DNA from: Symbiodinium natans | Taxonomy: Eukaryota > Sar > Dinophyceae > Suessiales > Symbiodiniaceae | Assembly: GCA_905221605.1 (NCBI GenBank) | Contig: CAJNDS010002362.1 | Location: 222,501 to 286,500 of the forward strand | Direction of reading: 5' to 3' | Length of the DNA stretch: 64,000 bases | In this document: piece by piece, positions 1 to 9,900 of the stretch | Numbering within the stretch: position 1 is the first letter of the stretch | Layout: the number at the start of each line of letters is the position of its first letter | Program-made: the position numbers and the translations under genes | Notes under the pieces: model-generated | What the model was told of the DNA's origin: nothing | Databases searched by the model: none | What the model saw: the letters and a program-made list of their open reading frames with translations, nothing else

Positions 1-40
1 TCTGCTGCTGTACCACTAGTACAATCTAGAATTCAGAAAC

Positions 41-172
41 ATGTCGCAGCTTCTTGCGGACTTGCTGAACATTCGTGAGGTGTGCAAGCATCTGGCGATG
101 GATGAGCCGGCTCCCTACAGACACTTCATCATGCTTCAGCTCTGGGGCGTCTGTTCCGACAAATCTCAACAG
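41..172 (+). CDS. Exon of a small unknown gene
   Basis: A 44-codon open segment from an ATG ends CAACAG followed directly by GTGCCT, a canonical donor. The residues (LLADLLNIREVCKHL, then PYRHFIMLQLWGVCSDKSQQ) look like a soluble helical protein, but I recognise no family. The ATG may be internal, because the window starts only 40 bases upstream. The next segment, after an 82-bp GT-AG intron with the pyrimidine-rich end TTTTCTTTCAG, keeps phase 0 and ends the protein. A different phase at this junction also stays open for some distance, so the C-terminus is not certain. Confidence 0.4.
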
Positions 173-254
173 GTGCCTGTCATACTGGTATCCCTCTCCT
201 GTTCTAGTCCCTATTCAGCACGTGTGGTTGAGCCTTGCTGAAGTTTTCTTTCAG

Positions 255-284
255 ATCCTGAAAAACAAAGTTGCGCAGAAGTAG
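255..284 (+). CDS. Short terminal exon of the same gene
   Basis: After TTTCTTTCAG the frame reads ILKNKVAQK and then TAG at 282-284. The tail is short, basic and lysine-rich. It joins in phase 0 to the segment ending at 172. Evidence is limited to the splice signals and the frame. Confidence 0.35.
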   Translation: MLKNKVAQK

Positions 285-569
285 CGCATCAGGCAGGGAG
301 CAGCTGAGGGCCTAATGGCTGCCATGGTGGCCTGGGCCCCAGGGGGACTCGCATGGACTCACTGCATGAATCGCTGTTTACTGCAGCGTGCTGCTCCGAG
401 CCCCAGGCAGAGAGACACAACCAGTGTTACGGTCCATCATTGACCTAATAGGGCCTGCATAAATCTCATCCCAGCAGACTCTGTCAGTCTGTCTGTACTA
501 CAATGTCCTATATGACAGGGTTGCCACAAGATATCACAGGATCACCGGCGTTCGGCTCCTTTCCACGCG

Positions 570-1385
570 ATGCCACCGCAGCGCATTGGGACTGTCAAGG
601 TTCTTTCATGCAGCACGACCCCGAATCTCTTGCCCTCTGTGCACGGTAATGGTGAATCCACGGTGCTCAGCTTCTACCTCCGCTCCAACGTGGAGACCCT
701 CGCCTTGTCCGCAGAAAGAGGCATCATCGGAGACTGTCGTGCTGCTCCCAGCCATCAAACCCGCCAGCGGGACATTCTTTTTGCCGACCCGGTGCTACTG
801 CGAGAAGTGGGCAACATCCCCGGAAACAAATCCCTGGAAACTGGCACCATGGACAAACCGTGCGACATCGGGCAGAACGTGACGCTGGCGGAGGGAGATC
901 CATCCGTCACCGGATGGTGCGTCGGAGATCTCATCGAGATTGGCACCCCTGGGGCCGCTGCTCTCGTGAGGGTCACGAGCACTCGGCGCCCTTGCCCGAA
1001 AAACAACAACGTGCACGGGGAAGGGACGTGGCCACACATGGAGAGGCATGGATTGGGGGGTGTCTTCGGCACCATCGTCCGTGACGGGACCGTCCGCTTG
1101 GGTGACCCCGTGGTGTTGGTGGAGAGGCTGCAGAGCAAGTGGACGTGTGTGCAGGTGCACCTCGCGCTGTACGGGCGCGCGGTGCCGGAGACCACTCCAA
1201 TGGAGCTCCGTGAGATCGCCGCGCTGGATTACTTGGAGGAGCCGCGGTACAAGAAAGTGGCCAAGGAGCGCTTGGGGCAGGTGGAGGTTGCTGCAAGGCG
1301 CCGGCACTGGGAAGCTTTGGCCCTGATAGCCTTGTCTGTGGTGGCATTTCAGCTGGTCCGGCGCTGTAGCTGCACCGTCAGGTAG
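570..1385 (+). CDS. MOSC-domain protein with C-terminal membrane segment
   Basis: A single-exon frame of 271 codons. Residues about 8-190 follow the MOSC (molybdenum cofactor sulfurase C-terminal) layout: GIIGD at 51-55 followed by R57, GQNVTL in the middle, a GD.IEIGTPGAAALVRVT strand, then R-R-P-C with the conserved cysteine at C142, and GVFGTIVRDGTVRLGDPV. In this family the cysteine carries sulfur or contacts the molybdenum cofactor; sulfur transfer or cofactor binding is the family role, and the substrate here is unknown. Residues about 249-263 (ALALIALSVVAFQLV) form one hydrophobic segment just before a short basic end, suggesting a tail anchor with the enzyme facing the cytosol. The residues between the MOSC part and the tail are charged and helical. 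Upstream coding exons cannot be excluded. The absence of introns is notable beside the heavily split genes further on and could mean retroposition. Confidence 0.72.
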   Translation: MPPQRIGTVKVLSCSTTPNLLPSVHGNGESTVLSFYLRSNVETLALSAERGIIGDCRAAPSHQTRQRDILFADPVLLREVGNIPGNKSLETGTMDKPCDIGQNVTLAEGDPSVTGWCVGDLIEIGTPGAAALVRVTSTRRPCPKNNNVHGEGTWPHMERHGLGGVFGTIVRDGTVRLGDPVVLVERLQSKWTCVQVHLALYGRAVPETTPMELREIAALDYLEEPRYKKVAKERLGQVEVAARRRHWEALALIALSVVAFQLVRRCSCTVR

Positions 1386-2726
1386 GAAACGGGCAGTCTG
1401 CACATTGCTTGCCGGCGTGCGAGGAAGAGTCGGTCCAGCAGCAGGTTCAAGTCGGCAGTTTGCCCCCCCCCACCCTCCCTTAAAATATTTTTACTTCACG
1501 TAGTCCTTCTAGAACCCCACAACAACGAAACTTATCACTATAAGTCAAGCCGCCTCACCGGTTCATCTTGCCCCAAGCTTGCCCAACACCTCTTAAACAT
1601 GCACGATGCCATAGACAAACGTTTCTTCATCATCTAAGATGGATTCTTACTTTAGGGGTATTGGGCTTACGAACAGTCTCCCAGGCCTCGCACTCGGAGG
1701 TGCAGAATCCATTCGCAAGCATGCCAGGCTGGCGTTGGAGTGCACATGAAAGGGCGCACTACGTGACTGCAAAGTACACTTAGAAGTTTTGCCGGTGTTC
1801 TCTTGCTCCACAAGGCCCAGATCGCAGAAATATAGACATTTTTCCCAGAGCCTGCAGCATGGAACAGACCTTAAACTTTGGTAGGGTTCTTTTTGCAAGG
1901 CATGTTCCTTGATCAGGAGGGGCTGGGGCTTTCTTCGGCCCTCACGCAGGCGCACCAGCCGAGCTCCAACAGAAAGCAGCAGGCTCAGCTACTACAGGAG
2001 TCTGGGAGAATACCAAGGTTGTGCCCTTAAGATCCCTCTGCAATTGTGTTGCAGGTAGTCTCGGGTTTTGCAGGGTACAATGCAGACTACTCGGGGCTGA
2101 TGCCGTAAGCCCGAAAAAGCACCTTTTTCAAAGGTGCCATGAACTGGCACGCTCGGCATGGATCCACCAACAGTCCAAGGGCCCTTAAATGCCATGAAGC
2201 AAGTCCTTGGGCGTTAAACTTTGAAGTCAGGGTTCGGAGACGAGGCCCATTTAAGCCCACAAGCCCAGGAGGGCGCACCGCGAAAGAGTGGTACACAGTA
2301 CAGACGATACCCGACACTAGACAACCACCTGTCTCTCTCTCTCTCTCTCACTCTTTCTCTCTCTCTCTCTCTCTCTCTCCCTCCCTTCCTCCCTCCAATC
2401 CGCACAAGGCTGTAGATTCCAACCCTAAAGCCGCCTGCCACCCTGAATTCCCACAGATTCGGCTGCGTAGGAGGGGGGGAGAAGGGCGCAGGGCTTGCGC
2501 GACGTGTGGGCTTAGAGGGTTACGGGGTTAGGGTGCTATTTTGTGGGAAGGCGTGTTCAGCCACCGTAGGCCCGTCACGTCACTGAGGTGCTCGCGGAGC
2601 TGCGTGCCAAGGCCGGGCATCTCCGCAAGGTCAGGCTTCTGTGATGCCCTGGGGCGAAACTGTTGTCTACAATTTTCGTTGGCTTGGCCTCCCATGGCAC
2701 CTCTAAGCTATATGCATTGGGGGTTT
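1386..2726. other. Intergenic, no gene seen
   Basis: No open frame here has recognisable protein character. It holds a CT microsatellite at about 2333-2389 and ordinary mixed sequence. The open frames that cross the CT run are low-complexity artefacts. Confidence 0.5.
2333..2389. repeat. (CT)n microsatellite
   Basis: An almost uninterrupted run of CT dinucleotides, grading into CCCT-rich sequence. Confidence 0.9.
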
Positions 2727-2727
2727 A

Positions 2728-2794
2728 GGGTTTAGGGTTTAGGGTTTAGGGTTTAGGGTTTAGGGTTTAGGGTTTAGGGTTTAGGGTTTAGGGT
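2728..2794 (+). repeat. Telomere-like array, TTTAGGG strand
   Basis: About nine perfect tandem heptamers. A shorter sister array lies at about 2927-2955. Confidence 0.95.
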
Positions 2795-3108
2795 GCCCAA
2801 AATCAACAGTTGCCTGAGGGCTTTCGGGAGAAGCTGCGGGCATCCTTCGGCACCTCTTCGTGAGCTTTTGGGACGATGTGCGGCGAGGCGTTCGGAAAAA
2901 GGGCGGGAGGTTGGGCCATTTGGGGTGTAGGGTTTAGGGTTTAGGGTTTAGGGTCATTAGGCTGAGCCTGAAGACTCCCTGCCACGAGCCTTAGTGTCCC
3001 GAACATGCTCACACAGTTCTGGGGAAGGAGGCAAGAGATGCCGACCTGCTCGTAGCAAGTGGCTGCAAGACCTTGCTACCCCTGAATTTTAAGTTGCCAA
3101 AGAAGGAC

Positions 3109-3195
3109 CCTAAACCCTAAACCCCAAACCCTAAACCCTAAACCCTAAACCCTGAACCCTGAACCCTAAACCCTAAACCCTAAACCCTAAACCCG
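3109..3195 (-). repeat. Telomere-like array, CCCTAAA strand
   Basis: Tandem heptamers with a few CCCTGAA and CCCCAAA variants. The orientation is opposite to the arrays at 2.7-2.95 kb. Confidence 0.95.
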
Positions 3196-4445
3196 ACTGT
3201 CGTCAGCTGATAGTCAGGACCCACATTGTTCGGTTAGAGGCAGCGAACTTTGTCCTGCTCAAGGGGACCCCCACCCCCCCCTCCCTCCCCCCCAACCAAT
3301 TTAGCCATTTTTGAGGGTTCTGTTGCTATTCCTTACAGGGGTTCCAGCAACAGCCCTAAGAATTTCTTTGCGTTGGGCTTGCCTGGGTATTCACGCATGG
3401 CCAAGGCATGGAAAGGCTGAGTTCCCGCACCAAAGTCCCTTGTGGCCCAAGGTTGTGGTTCCAGTTCACACTTAGAGAGGCCGCAGATGAACAGCGACCT
3501 GCCTACACCCCACACTAGACTCGAACCATAGGCGTGAGCGAAACGAAAGCACTCATCATGCGCAAGCTGTGGACGATTCTACCCCTAAACCCGCAAGTTC
3601 CTGCAAAGGCAAGCAGTGTTTCAGGCAGTGCACAAAGGGCTTTCCAGGCTTGAACTTCGGGAGACCCCGCTCTGTAGTGCCTGCGGCGTCCGTGTGCCTT
3701 GCCGGCACAGGGAACCAGGGGTGGAATTCAAGTTGGTAGGGATGCTTGAAGTTATTTTCTGGATTAAGAATGGTACTGGACAACACTGAAACTACAAGAA
3801 GCATCAGTCTTGCTCTCACAAAACGGGACAAGGCAATGAACAAGTCCAGCATTCAGTGAGGGAGGGACTTCTTCCGTTCATCATGGCCGCCGTGTGCCCT
3901 AAAAACCCTCGACGCCCCACGCTTTCTTGTTCTTGTCTTGTTGAAGATTGGCCCGGCGCAAGGGATTCCCCAGCTAGAAAGGTGGCACAGAATGCCCCAA
4001 CCCTTCAAAACACGCGGAATTCCTTTTTGTACCCTTCAACCCTCACCCAGACCTCCTCAACTTCGGCTGCATGTAGAGATGATGCGCTTCTCTTACAGTT
4101 TGGCCCCGCACGGCTGGGCTAGGCGGGTGGCAGCCCCTCCCTTCACCACAAAAAAACACATCATTAACGCCCTTACAGCCTAAACCGTTCAAAGCTTCTT
4201 GGGTCTACAGGTCCGATCCCATGCCAGCCTGGGATTTTCCGCTTAGCCGGGCGGAGAAGCCAGCAGCCTCAGTGCAGCAGAGGGATTTTGATAGTATCTC
4301 TTAATCACCCCGATGTGCTTGTCATATTCGAACCCAAGGCACCAAAAGGTGAAAGGCAACAAACAGGCCCCTGCTGTTTAGGCGTTTTCGGGGACTTGGG
4401 GCTTCGGGTCTCCCACAGAGAGCGCCGCAGAGTATTCCGGGAGTG
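3196..4445. other. No gene seen
   Basis: Mixed sequence with a C-rich stretch at 3260-3292. No coding segment supported on either strand. Confidence 0.4.
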
Positions 4446-4577
4446 CTTGGAGGCTCAGGGTACTTATCACCCCAATTATAGCTGTACTTGTACGTCCCCT
4501 AAGTCCTCTAAGTAGGTTACAAGTAGACTTAGAAGTCGATTTACAATTGCGGTTCTAAGCACCCATGAACCTCCAAG
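4446..4577. repeat. Short inverted-repeat element, family 1
   Basis: The left end CTTGGAGGCTCAGGGTACTT is mirrored by the right end ACCCATGAACCTCCAAG. This is one of about ten related copies in the window, mostly 110-150 bp long. No protein is encoded, so it is a MITE-like or introner-like element. Confidence 0.7.
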
Positions 4578-4701
4578 AGCCCGCCCGAAGAATCCTGGGG
4601 AGACCCCAGAATGGCCTCCAAAGCATTGCTTCGTGAGCTTTGAAGGGGGTGTGCTGACGTAAACGATTTAAGGTTTGTTTGTTGTTTCATCATTTTCTTC
4701 T

Positions 4702-4803
4702 TATATATATTATATAGTTATTTATATTTATATTTATATTTACATTTATATTTATATTTATACTTATACTTACATATATATATATATATATATATTTATT
4801 TAT
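4702..4803. repeat. AT-rich TTTATA/TA tract
   Basis: Runs of TTTATA and then TA dinucleotides form a low-complexity tract of about 100 bp. Confidence 0.9.
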
Positions 4804-4937
4804 GTGTGAGTTTTTGGGAGGGGGGGATGGGGCGTGCTGGGGGTTCCCTCAACCCGAAACCCTGGCCCCAAGAGTTGAAAATGTTTAGGGGCCCTGACCA
4901 AGGAAGGGCTTCAGGGCTCGAGGTGGCCAAAGGGTGC

Positions 4938-5031
4938 CTAAATCCTAAACCCTAAGCCCTAAACCCTAAACCCTCAACCCTCAACCCTAAACCCTAAACC
5001 CGAAACCCTAAACCCTAAACCCTAAACCCTG
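4938..5031 (-). repeat. Telomere-like array, CCCTAAA strand
   Basis: About thirteen heptamers with CCCTCAA, CCCTAAG and CCCGAAA variants. Confidence 0.95.
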
Positions 5032-6172
5032 TTGAGAGGGCTTTGGTATCTTTCAGTAGCCCAAGGGGCTCAGAAGGGGCTGGGATGGAAATGGAAATGG
5101 TTGATATCATTCGCTTTGATGCCCTGTGTCGTTCTTCGGCAATAAGGGTTCAGGGTTGGAGGTTCAGGTTGCAAGAAAGAAAGGCCCTTTTCGGCAGCGA
5201 TGTGCGTGCAGAACTCATGGAGTACTGCCGAGTATGGAAGCTAGGGCACCTTTGCTGTTCAAACTGTGCCGCTGGGATCTGTGTAAGTCTTTGAGCACTT
5301 CGTGTGCGTTCCCGCAAAGGACGAAGCTCCTTCTGGATATGTACACCGTCGAGGCCCACTATGCATCTGTCAATGCGAACAGCAGTTGAGATGAAAAGAA
5401 GCAAGCGGCGTGTCAGGTGCAGAAGCTGCAAGAGGATTCAACTTTCACCAAGGCGCAGTTCCCTTTTTCCCTTGCGAATCCCCTGCAAGGAGCCCTGCGC
5501 CACCCATGTTTGTTCGACCTTTATCGCGAGGAGTCATCGACATGCCGCGAAAAGTCATCGATATGCGCCAAGATCCAAGGACAGGTCCGGGCTTGCCAGT
5601 CAGTCGCAGTAAAACTAGGAAACGCCGACCTGCGCGTTAGCAGGGTTGTTTTTTTTAGGTATTTTGGTAGTTTTCCCGAGGGAAAACGACGATTTCGGCT
5701 CGAGATTGTTTTGGGGGAAGGGCTAACCTCGCGCACTTGTGTTTTTACTGAGGCGAAAACCACGTGTTGGTGTAAGGTCTGGTCGTTGGCAAGCACGTCT
5801 TCACGGTTTTCCGGATAAGATTTTATTTCATGGTTTTTGAAGTTTAGGTTGTTTTTGTGGTTTTCAGATGCATCATAGTTTGCGAAGATTTGTGGCTGCA
5901 GCCTTGTATGTTGTACGATCAAGCAAAAACGCTGTAAAATAGCAGTGTTTGCGGCATGTTCGCAGAAAGGCACGAATAGTTGTGACAGCGCGTCTGGTTG
6001 CGGAAATATCAAACATGCTCTTGCAATATATTTCTATACAAGGCAAACACACTGAACATTCCAGTGTTGTGGGCGTGTTCGCAGAAGGTTTGTGACAGTG
6101 CGTCTTGTTCCAGAAACATCAGGCATCCTGGCGCAGCGTGTTGTATAGAGTATAGAGGAGCCAAAACGCTGT
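5032..6172. other. No gene recognised
   Basis: Several overlapping open frames of 70-160 codons exist on both strands, but none has a recognisable domain or a matching splice pattern. Confidence 0.35.
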
Positions 6173-6237
6173 AACCCTAAACCCTAAACCCTAAACCCTA
6201 AACCCTAAACCCTAAACCCTAAACCCTAAACCCAAAC
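6173..6237 (-). repeat. Telomere-like array, CCCTAAA strand
   Basis: About nine near-perfect heptamers. A second array of about ten units follows at 6345-6422. Confidence 0.95.
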
Positions 6238-6344
6238 CCTCTAACACCGAAGCCTGACAGTTGCCAAGAAGGAGGTGCGACAGAGCGTCCCAAGGAGGAA
6301 GGCAGCCGGTGGCATGAGCCTAGTAGGTAGGATAAGGGGGACTA

Positions 6345-6422
6345 AGCCCTAAACCCTAAACCCTAAACCCTAAACCCTAAACCCTAAACCCTAAACCCTA
6401 AACCCAGTACCCCAAACCCTAA
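6345..6422 (-). repeat. Telomere-like array, CCCTAAA strand
   Basis: Mostly perfect heptamers, decaying at the right end. Confidence 0.95.
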
Positions 6423-6589
6423 AAAGGGAACCCTTCTCAACCCTCTTCTGGCCCTCTTAAACAGAGACCTTATTCATAGGGTCTACGTCCCCAAGGGTCC
6501 GCTTAAACCTACGGCAAAGGATTTAGAGCTTGACAGTTTAAGGATTGTTGGATGCAAAGGGCGTTAGAGTTCAGAATCCCGTCGGATCC

Positions 6590-6656
6590 CTAAACCCTAA
6601 ACCCTAAACCCTAAACCCTAAACCCTAAACCCTAAACCCTAAACCCTAAACCCTAA
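6590..6656 (-). repeat. Telomere-like array, left part, split by the copia element
   Basis: CCCTAAA heptamers run without a break up to the first base of the 5' LTR. The array resumes at 15655 directly after the 3' LTR. The final CCTAA here is the left copy of the target-site duplication. Confidence 0.95.
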
Positions 6657-6902
6657 TGCTGAATGTGTAAAGATAAAGCGACCTCCGGATCCTCTGAAGC
6701 CTCGAAGGGCTCATCAGGGCCATGAAGGCACAACACGTGGGGTAGCTTTAAGCTCTCTTTGCTGTATGCACAGAAGCCAGCAAGGACTCACGTCACATTG
6801 TTTTGTCGAGTTGCGAGAAGCAAAAGACTCCATCCATCCCATGCCGACCGATCGTCCTGTCCCAACTGCCCCTGATGATGACACCGACATGATGTTTCGA
6901 CA
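6657..6902 (+). repeat. 5' LTR of the copia element
   Basis: Starts TGCTGAATG and ends GTTTCGACA. It is short for an LTR and unusual in containing the first 45 codons of the element's ORF, whose first ATG is at 6766. Confidence 0.95.
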
Positions 6903-9900
6903 GGTTATGACAGCCCAAGTTGCTGCTGGCTCGCCTGCGAATCGCCCTGTGGAGATGACTGCAGTTATGGCTGATCCTGGCAATGCGGGAGGACATGACA
7001 GGCCTATGATGAATGGTGTTGGATCTGCAAACGTTGATCCGATGCGAACTGCTGAGGCCAGATCAATGAGTTTGGCACCGTCAGCTGCAGATCATGGAGG
7101 AGAAGACAATGACGCTTCTCCGACATTGGTTTTGCCAACGGGGCCTGTCAGGGTCCAGGGAGACCTGGCTCCTTCTCCGCTACCAGGGTCGTCGCTGCTA
7201 CTCGACCAGCAACCGGACTCGGCCGCGAGCGATTTGGTACGGTCAACGGGGCGTGTTCAACAGGGTGAGCAAGCGTCACCACTGCAATGGATGATGCGTC
7301 TTGGGGAGTTCTTTCATAGGGCGTCGACAGCTGTGTCTGGAACAGCTGGAACTGCTCAGGCGATGGTCCATCAAGAGGTGAGGACTAGCTGGAGCCCTAC
7401 GACGAGCAGGAACCATGAGGGAACGACCTGGGCAGCATCGCAAATGAGTGCACCACTTATGCCGTCTACGACAAGTCAGCATCTGCAGAATGTTTCTCCC
7501 CTTCTTCAAGGACAACCTTTAGCTGCTGGGCTTCCAACCTACACCAACTCAGAGGGTACCTCTGATTCTGTGCATCGTGAAGACGTGCAGGTGGAGGTGC
7601 GACGTCAGCTAGGTGGAATATTGGGACAGTTGCAGGAGGAGCGTGCTCGTGCGGAAACTGCGTTGGCCCAAGCTCAGAGCATGAGGCAGCAACTGGAAAG
7701 GGAGAGACTGAGAACTGCAGGTGGTGGAGTGGGTGGCATTCCAGATGGTGTGCCAGTTTTTTCCTTGACGAGGCAGGATACCGATGGCATGGATGGACAG
7801 CTAAGCTTTGAGAGAAATGAAGGCCGAGATGCGGGATGGAATGTTTTACCCATCCCAGGCCAGGGTCCTGTAGGTCCCAGCTCATCCGGTGCGATGCATG
7901 TTGGAGGAAGTGGACATTTGACTGCCGCTGCCTCGGGCGCAACGCTGGATGAGAGAATCAGGCGGGGTGATGGAAACCCGCTTGGACTGCTGGGCTTGGA
8001 CCGTGACAATTCGAGGGCAGGGGGTCAATCCCATGGACTACCTGAGCAATCACAAGCACTACCTGGTCGCACGGTTATGGGATCGTGGCAGCCGGTGGGT
8101 GGTGGTCGTCAGGGAGTAGCAGTAGTTCAAGGTCAATCCCGTGGACTACCGGAGCAATCACAAGCACTACCTGGTCGTTATTTTAGTGATGATCAGCCAC
8201 ACGTGTCTCCTGGCATCGCAGTTAGTGCATCTAATGAGTCGCACCTTGGTCGCTCACTTCGGGATCTTCTGGGGTTGGGCAGAACGCAATCTCCACCTCG
8301 CAATATGGCAGGTCCGGAACCCACTGGCACCGAGGGCACGCCACCGACTATGTCCACGGCGGACAGAGTATTGCTGTCAATGGCCAGGGGAATCGAGGAG
8401 CTTTTGAAGAAGAATCAGGGTGCTGGAAGACCGGGACAGCCAGAGGCTGTCAAACCTGGGGCGCATGAGCTTCCTAAGCTTCCGGAGTATGATCCGGAAA
8501 CGGCTGCGATCGACATGGTGCACTGGGTGACCCACATCGGCCCGATTCTCGAGGATATCTCTGACACTTCAGGACTGTGGTGGAGCGAGACGTTGCGCCA
8601 GTCTTCGCTATGGTATCAGGAGTATGCAGCAGCCAGCCCTTTGCATCGTTTGCAGTTGAAGCCCATCGCAGAGGGTCAGCTGCAAAAGCCGGAATGGTCA
8701 AGAGTTGAGCGAAGAGCGGTAGCCATGTTGTTGACCGCCATTCCGGACTCTTTGAGGCGAGACATCATAACCCATGGGGACATGACAGCGATGGGAGTGA
8801 TGTGCCGGATCATGACAGTGTATCAGCCGGGCAACAAGCAGGAGAAATCCCTAATCCTCAAGAACTTGGAGGCTCCAGGAGAAAGTACGACGTCGTCCCA
8901 GGCTGCTCAAGGGCTTCGAAGATGGTTGTTGTGGTTAAAAAGGGCACGCACACTGGGTATCGTGGAACCTGACGCCTCAATCCTGATGAAGGGTCTCGAC
9001 AATCTCTCGCAGCGGGTGATCAGGTCGGACAGTGAGCTGGCGTTCAGGGTGTCGTTGGTGAGAGCGTCCTTGCAGGTTGACAACAACCCGCAACCGTCAA
9101 CAGTGCTGCAATACCACCAACACCTCTTAGCTGAGCTGGAGACCCACGCTAGGACATCGGCAAGGGAGCCTTCTTCTTCCACTACAACATTGCCTACGAT
9201 CAAGGGATTGACAACGGCCCCAAATGCTAGTGGAGGTTCAGAGCAAACCCCGAAATCCCCATCGCCAACGGCTACCTCTGATGTTTGCAGGTTCTTCTTG
9301 AAGGAAAAGGGCTGCAATAGGGGGAATAAGTGCCGCTACAAGCACTCGATGGCGGGTCTCACGAAGGAGGAAAAGAAGACGAAGTGCCTGGCGTGTGGAG
9401 CTACGAACCACAGAGCTAAAGATTGCACAGTGCCTGGGTCAAAAAGAAAGGATAAGGACGGCACAGGTGAACCTGGACGTGAGCCATCGTCATGTTCTTC
9501 TACTACAACTACAGCCATGGGCTCGGATGGAGTGACGGTTCCGGCTGGTGGGCAGAGGCCGATGAAGGCGATCACCTTCGACACCCAGGAGGCGACGGAG
9601 ATGAAGAGTTTGATGGCAAAAGCCATTGATGAGATTCGTCGACTGCAAGTTCTTCGGTTGGACGGGACGGATGATGATCCTGAAGACCGGAAGGCCCTAC
9701 TTGACTCCGGCGCCACGCATGCTCTTCGGGGAGCGTCAGAATGGGAAAGGCTGACTACAAAGAATGTGGAGGTGACCTTGGCTGGAGAAGGCAAGGCAAC
9801 GATGCAGCAATCTGATGCGGGCACCTTGTTGGTTGACTCGAAAACCCCAGGGTTGCAGACGATCGTCCCCTTGGGCAAGGTCATCAGCTCGTTGGGATAT

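Noticed and set aside
3300-3318. Relic dinoflagellate spliced leader (TAGCCATTTTTGAG)
   Set aside because: Only about eleven bases resemble the leader and the diagnostic GGCTCAAG end is missing.
2700-6660. A true chromosome end (telomere)
   Set aside because: Arrays are short, occur in both orientations, are separated by unique DNA and have genes on both sides, so they are interstitial.
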